Source of the DNA: Kuschelorhynchus macadamiae
Taxonomy: Eukaryota > Arthropoda > Insecta > Coleoptera > Curculionidae
Direction: 5' to 3'
Assembly (NCBI GenBank): GCA_030620095.1
Contig: JAUTXW010003575.1
Span: forward strand, 1-64,000
DNA: 64,000 nucleotides
The notes under the pieces were generated by a model. It was not told the origin of the DNA and ran no database searches. It saw only the letters and a program-made list of their open reading frames with translations. Position 1 is the first letter of the stretch, and each line of letters opens with the position of its first letter. Below are positions 61,640 through 64,000 of the stretch, one piece after another. Both the position numbers and the translations under genes were made by a program.

Positions 61640-61870
61640 AATTATTTATTTATTTAATCTAATTGCTTTATCCTATTAGATGCTAATTACTGTTTAAAAA
61701 TCAGCACTAATTATGCAAATTATCTATTTATTTAAGCTAATTGCTAATTATGCAATTACTGTTTAAAAATTAAGCCTATGCAAATTATCTATTTATTTAA
61801 GCTAATTGCTTTGTTTTGTTGCATTTTTAATTACTGTTTAAAATTCAATACCTGACTAATTATTTATGCA
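61640..61870. repeat. Three-copy tandem repeat, about 75 bp
   Basis: GCAAATTATCTATTTATTTA, AGCTAATTGCT and AATTACTGTTTAAAAAT recur three times between 61640 and 61870 with small changes. No gene. 61328-61640 and 61870-62248 are also non-coding AT-rich sequence. Confidence 0.7.
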
Positions 61871-62248
61871 AGCTAATGAATTTGTTAGTCACTGAAATAA
61901 ATTATAATATTGCATCATCCAATGCAACTTAACTTACGTGTTCCAATTATTAGTAATCTTATTAGAATCTAACACGTGCCTACAATTTTTGCGTTTACAT
62001 TGTGAAATATTATCTGATATTCTTAAAAATAAAAAAATATATATTAAATATAATATAGATATGTATTTAAATATCTTAACTTCTATATATTAATTCATTA
62101 AAAATATTGACATTACATTAAACTCCCCACCTTTTTTAAATAAAAGTCCTTGCTAAAAATCTAAATAAATATATATTTTTAAAATCAGTTTTAACCAACT
62201 GCATCAAGACAACAGTAAAAGAAATAGGGAAAAATTAAGTGAATTAAA

Positions 62249-62494
62249 ATGAATCCAACAGAAAAAAAGAAACTTCAAGAATGTAAAATACGGGGTTGTC
62301 ATTATACTGCCGAATTCATATGCTGTTATAAAAATGGAAACACTAAAAACGTGTGCTTTTATCACAGTTTTTGTTCAAAATGTCAAAGCCCTCAAAAATA
62401 TATGTATGGGAATACTATCAGTACGGAAGGCCTTCTCTACTGCTACTACTGCAATCCAGATTGGTGTAATTTTGTAAATATATCAAATGTATAA
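62249..62494 (+). CDS. Cys-rich small protein (81 aa) of Polinton B
   Basis: MNPTEKKKLQECKIRGCHYT, then AEFICCYKN, VCFYHSFCSKCQSPQKY and LLYCYYCNPDWCNF. Eleven or so Cys and several His in pairs suggest a compact zinc-binding fold of two sites. No family recognised. Complete frame with a plausible leader. Might be a transcription or immune-modulating accessory factor, but no evidence points to one. Confidence 0.5.
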   Translation: MNPTEKKKLQECKIRGCHYTAEFICCYKNGNTKNVCFYHSFCSKCQSPQKYMYGNTISTEGLLYCYYCNPDWCNFVNISNV

Positions 62495-62713
62495 AACATA
62501 TAGTTTTTAAAGAATAAAGTTATTAACTTGTTATTCGCTGTTTTATTTCTATTATAAATACGTTTGTGCAAAAACTCTTTTATTTTTCTACACAATGTTT
62601 GTTAACCTTGAACAAGAAATTGCATCGAGATGAATTTTTAATGGAGTGGCACGGAAAGGTACAAGCAAACAAAGCATTACGCACAAAGCTTAATTTTAGT
62701 TTTTAATTAGTTA

Positions 62714-62717
<4 letters not shown>

Positions 62718-62750
<33 letters not shown>
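62718..62750. repeat. (TA)n tract
   Basis: About 32 bp of TA dinucleotides in the spacer before 62810. Confidence 0.9.
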
Positions 62751-62809
62751 CTAATTACTTTGATATAAGTAATCATTCCCTATAAAGCAATCCCAACAGA
62801 CTTATAAAA

Positions 62810-63070
62810 ATGAACGCTAACTCTGAAATAAGTTCACAAACGCTTGACCAGTTAGTGACTGAGGTGCTACATAAAATCGAGCAGGTAAGCAGATTAATTA
62901 AAAAAAAAGATGAATATTTATTTTGGATAAAATATTTAAATAAAATAATAAAATTAATTAACAATTGTCAAAAAAATAAATCAAAATGTATAACAAATTT
63001 TTCAAAAATTGAATCAAGTTTAACTCATTTAAAAATTATAAGCAAAATTTTAAAAATCAAAAAAGAATAA
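62810..63070 (+). CDS. Unrecognised 86-aa helical protein (B)
   Basis: MNANSEISSQTLDQLVTEVL, then a Lys/Ile/Asn-rich amphipathic pattern (KIEQVSRLIKKKDEYLFWIK). One long coiled-coil-like helix. It ends where the polymerase upstream region starts in another frame. No family recognised. Confidence 0.4.
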   Translation: MNANSEISSQTLDQLVTEVLHKIEQVSRLIKKKDEYLFWIKYLNKIIKLINNCQKNKSKCITNFSKIESSLTHLKIISKILKIKKE

Positions 63071-63072
63071 AA

Positions 63073-64000
63073 TTTAGTCAGTCTGCTCTTTTAAAAAATA
63101 CTAAAAAAAATTTATTATGGCAAGATATTGAATTATGTTTTCAGGGTAGAATACGAACTGGTGCTATTATAAATTTAAGCATTAAAGATCCAAACATTTT
63201 TTTAAATAAAGCATATAAAAGTTTTTCTATTCAAATTAAAAAGGAATTAAAAAAAAAACATAATAAAAGTTAATATTATATTTTCTGCGATATTTATTAA
63301 ACCTAATAATTTGGAAACAGATATAAAACATTTTACTACAAAAAATGAAATTATTGATAAAAATACTAATCTAAAAGACTGGTATATTGAATATGTAAAA
63401 AATAAAATTCTAAAAAAATTAGAGGAATTTCAAGAGAAAGATTCTGGTTTTGCATTATATGAAATTTTACATTTAAAAGTGAATATTAACAATTTTACTC
63501 CTATTAATATAGGCCTTTCAACATAGATATGCCATCATTTCTGAAAAATACAAAAGGAATAATTAATATTAAAAATAATGATCCATATTGTTTTTTATGG
63601 TCAATTGTTGGTGCTTTATATCCAGTAAATAATAAAAATAAAAATATAAACAGAACATCATCTTATCCACATTTTAGTGAGGTATTAAAATATGATAATA
63701 TTGAATTTCCCATATCTGTTAAGGATATAGTAAAGTTTGAAATTTTAAATAAATTATCAATTAACATTTTCTCTACAAAAAAATCACAAATTGTTCCACT
63801 GTGTTTAAGTCAGCAAGACTATTCTCCAAGAATAAATTTATTGATGATTCATTGTACTAATAATAAATCAAATTATTATAATGATGAAAATGACTATAAA
63901 AATATTTATCATTTTGCTTTAATTAAAGATCTATCACGTGTATTAAATAAACAAATGGGAAACGTAAGTCATAAAAAATGGTTTTGTGAGAGGTGTTTAA
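63073..64000 (+). pseudogene. DNA polymerase B of Polinton B, N-terminal part
   Basis: Three frames in order: 63085-63265 (LWQDIELCFQGRIRTGAIIN), 63270-63525 (FQEKDSGFALYEILHLKVNI) and 63533-64000 (MPSFLKNTKGIINIKNNDPY, HFSEVLKYDNIEFPISVKDI, RINLLMIHC, then KWFCERCL). They match the region before the exonuclease domain in A (EKDSG, IRNNDEYCLAWCVIAAMYPP, CDSCL). Frame slips near 63268 and 63525 show that the copy is broken, unless splicing repairs them. The catalytic domains lie beyond the window. Confidence 0.75.

Larger units (their letters stand above)
50829..64000. mobile_element. Polinton/adintovirus-like element B, incomplete in the window
   Basis: Gene set: integrase (minus), small conserved protein, DUF8207-like and ATPase (minus), then PLA2, core-like, protease, minor and major capsid (plus), accessory genes, and the start of DNA polymerase B (plus) running off at 64000. 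Protein matches to element A are clear but diverged, so B is a different lineage and not a duplicate. Many genes are broken. Relative to A it is inverted, and the polymerase block lies on the opposite side of the capsid block. Left boundary approximate, right boundary outside the window. Confidence 0.85.

Noticed and set aside
50829..64000. Polinton B as a continuation or duplicate of Polinton A
   Set aside because: A is closed by matching TIRs and TSD at 43962, and B proteins are clearly diverged with a different gene order.
1..64000. tRNA, rRNA or host single-copy genes
   Set aside because: Looked for conserved boxes and multi-exon host proteins; found none that I can support.

Overview
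The window looks like intergenic or intronic DNA of an arthropod, most likely an insect. It is AT-rich, and I recognise almost nothing in it except transposable elements and integrated virus-like elements. The superfamilies present (piggyBac, PIF/Harbinger with a MADF-type partner gene, Tc1/mariner, hAT, Penelope-like, RAG1-like, Polinton/Maverick) fit an insect. I cannot name the species, and I see no confident single-copy host gene and no tRNA or rRNA.

Layout. 1-1694 is the decayed end of a hAT element. 2288-3146 is a Penelope-like (GIY-YIG) fragment between inverted arms. 3587-5521 is a broken RAG1-like transposase gene on the minus strand. A candidate first exon of 19 nt lies 44 kb away at 49646-49664, because what looks like its first intron was invaded. 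From 5967 to 49472 the window is a nest of elements. A piggyBac element (TTAA at both ends, 10-bp perfect TIR) holds two Harbinger elements: H1 at 6339-10890 and H2 at 12776-48742. H2 was invaded in its transposase intron by a Polinton (element A, 13483-43962), which has ~150-bp TIRs and a perfect 6-bp target duplication ACTGTT. Polinton A was itself hit by a second, apparently intact, piggyBac (16047-18676), a long-TIR mariner (19081-23571) that contains another mariner (20408-22832), a classic mariner in the integrase gene (28200-29510), and a hAT in a BIR gene (32067-35829). Subtracting inserts gives sensible parent lengths: about 3.0 kb for the piggyBac and about 18.3 kb for the Polinton. 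Reading frames also become continuous across several removed inserts.

Element A carries the Polinton/adintovirus gene set: major and minor capsid proteins, adenain-type protease, a glycine/alanine-rich membrane-active core-like protein, a parvovirus-type phospholipase A2, a packaging ATPase, a DUF8207-like protein, a retrovirus-like integrase and a protein-primed family B DNA polymerase. It also carries a single-BIR IAP-like gene, a putative membrane glycoprotein and a nuclease-like gene. Most of these are broken by stops, frameshifts or insertions.

From about 50829 to the window end lies a second Polinton-like element (B). It is inverted relative to A, diverged, also decayed, and continues past the window. 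Its capsid-to-integrase block keeps the gene order of A, but the polymerase sits on the other side of that block. B adds a helical-repeat ORF, duplicated TATA promoters and Cys-rich small ORFs.
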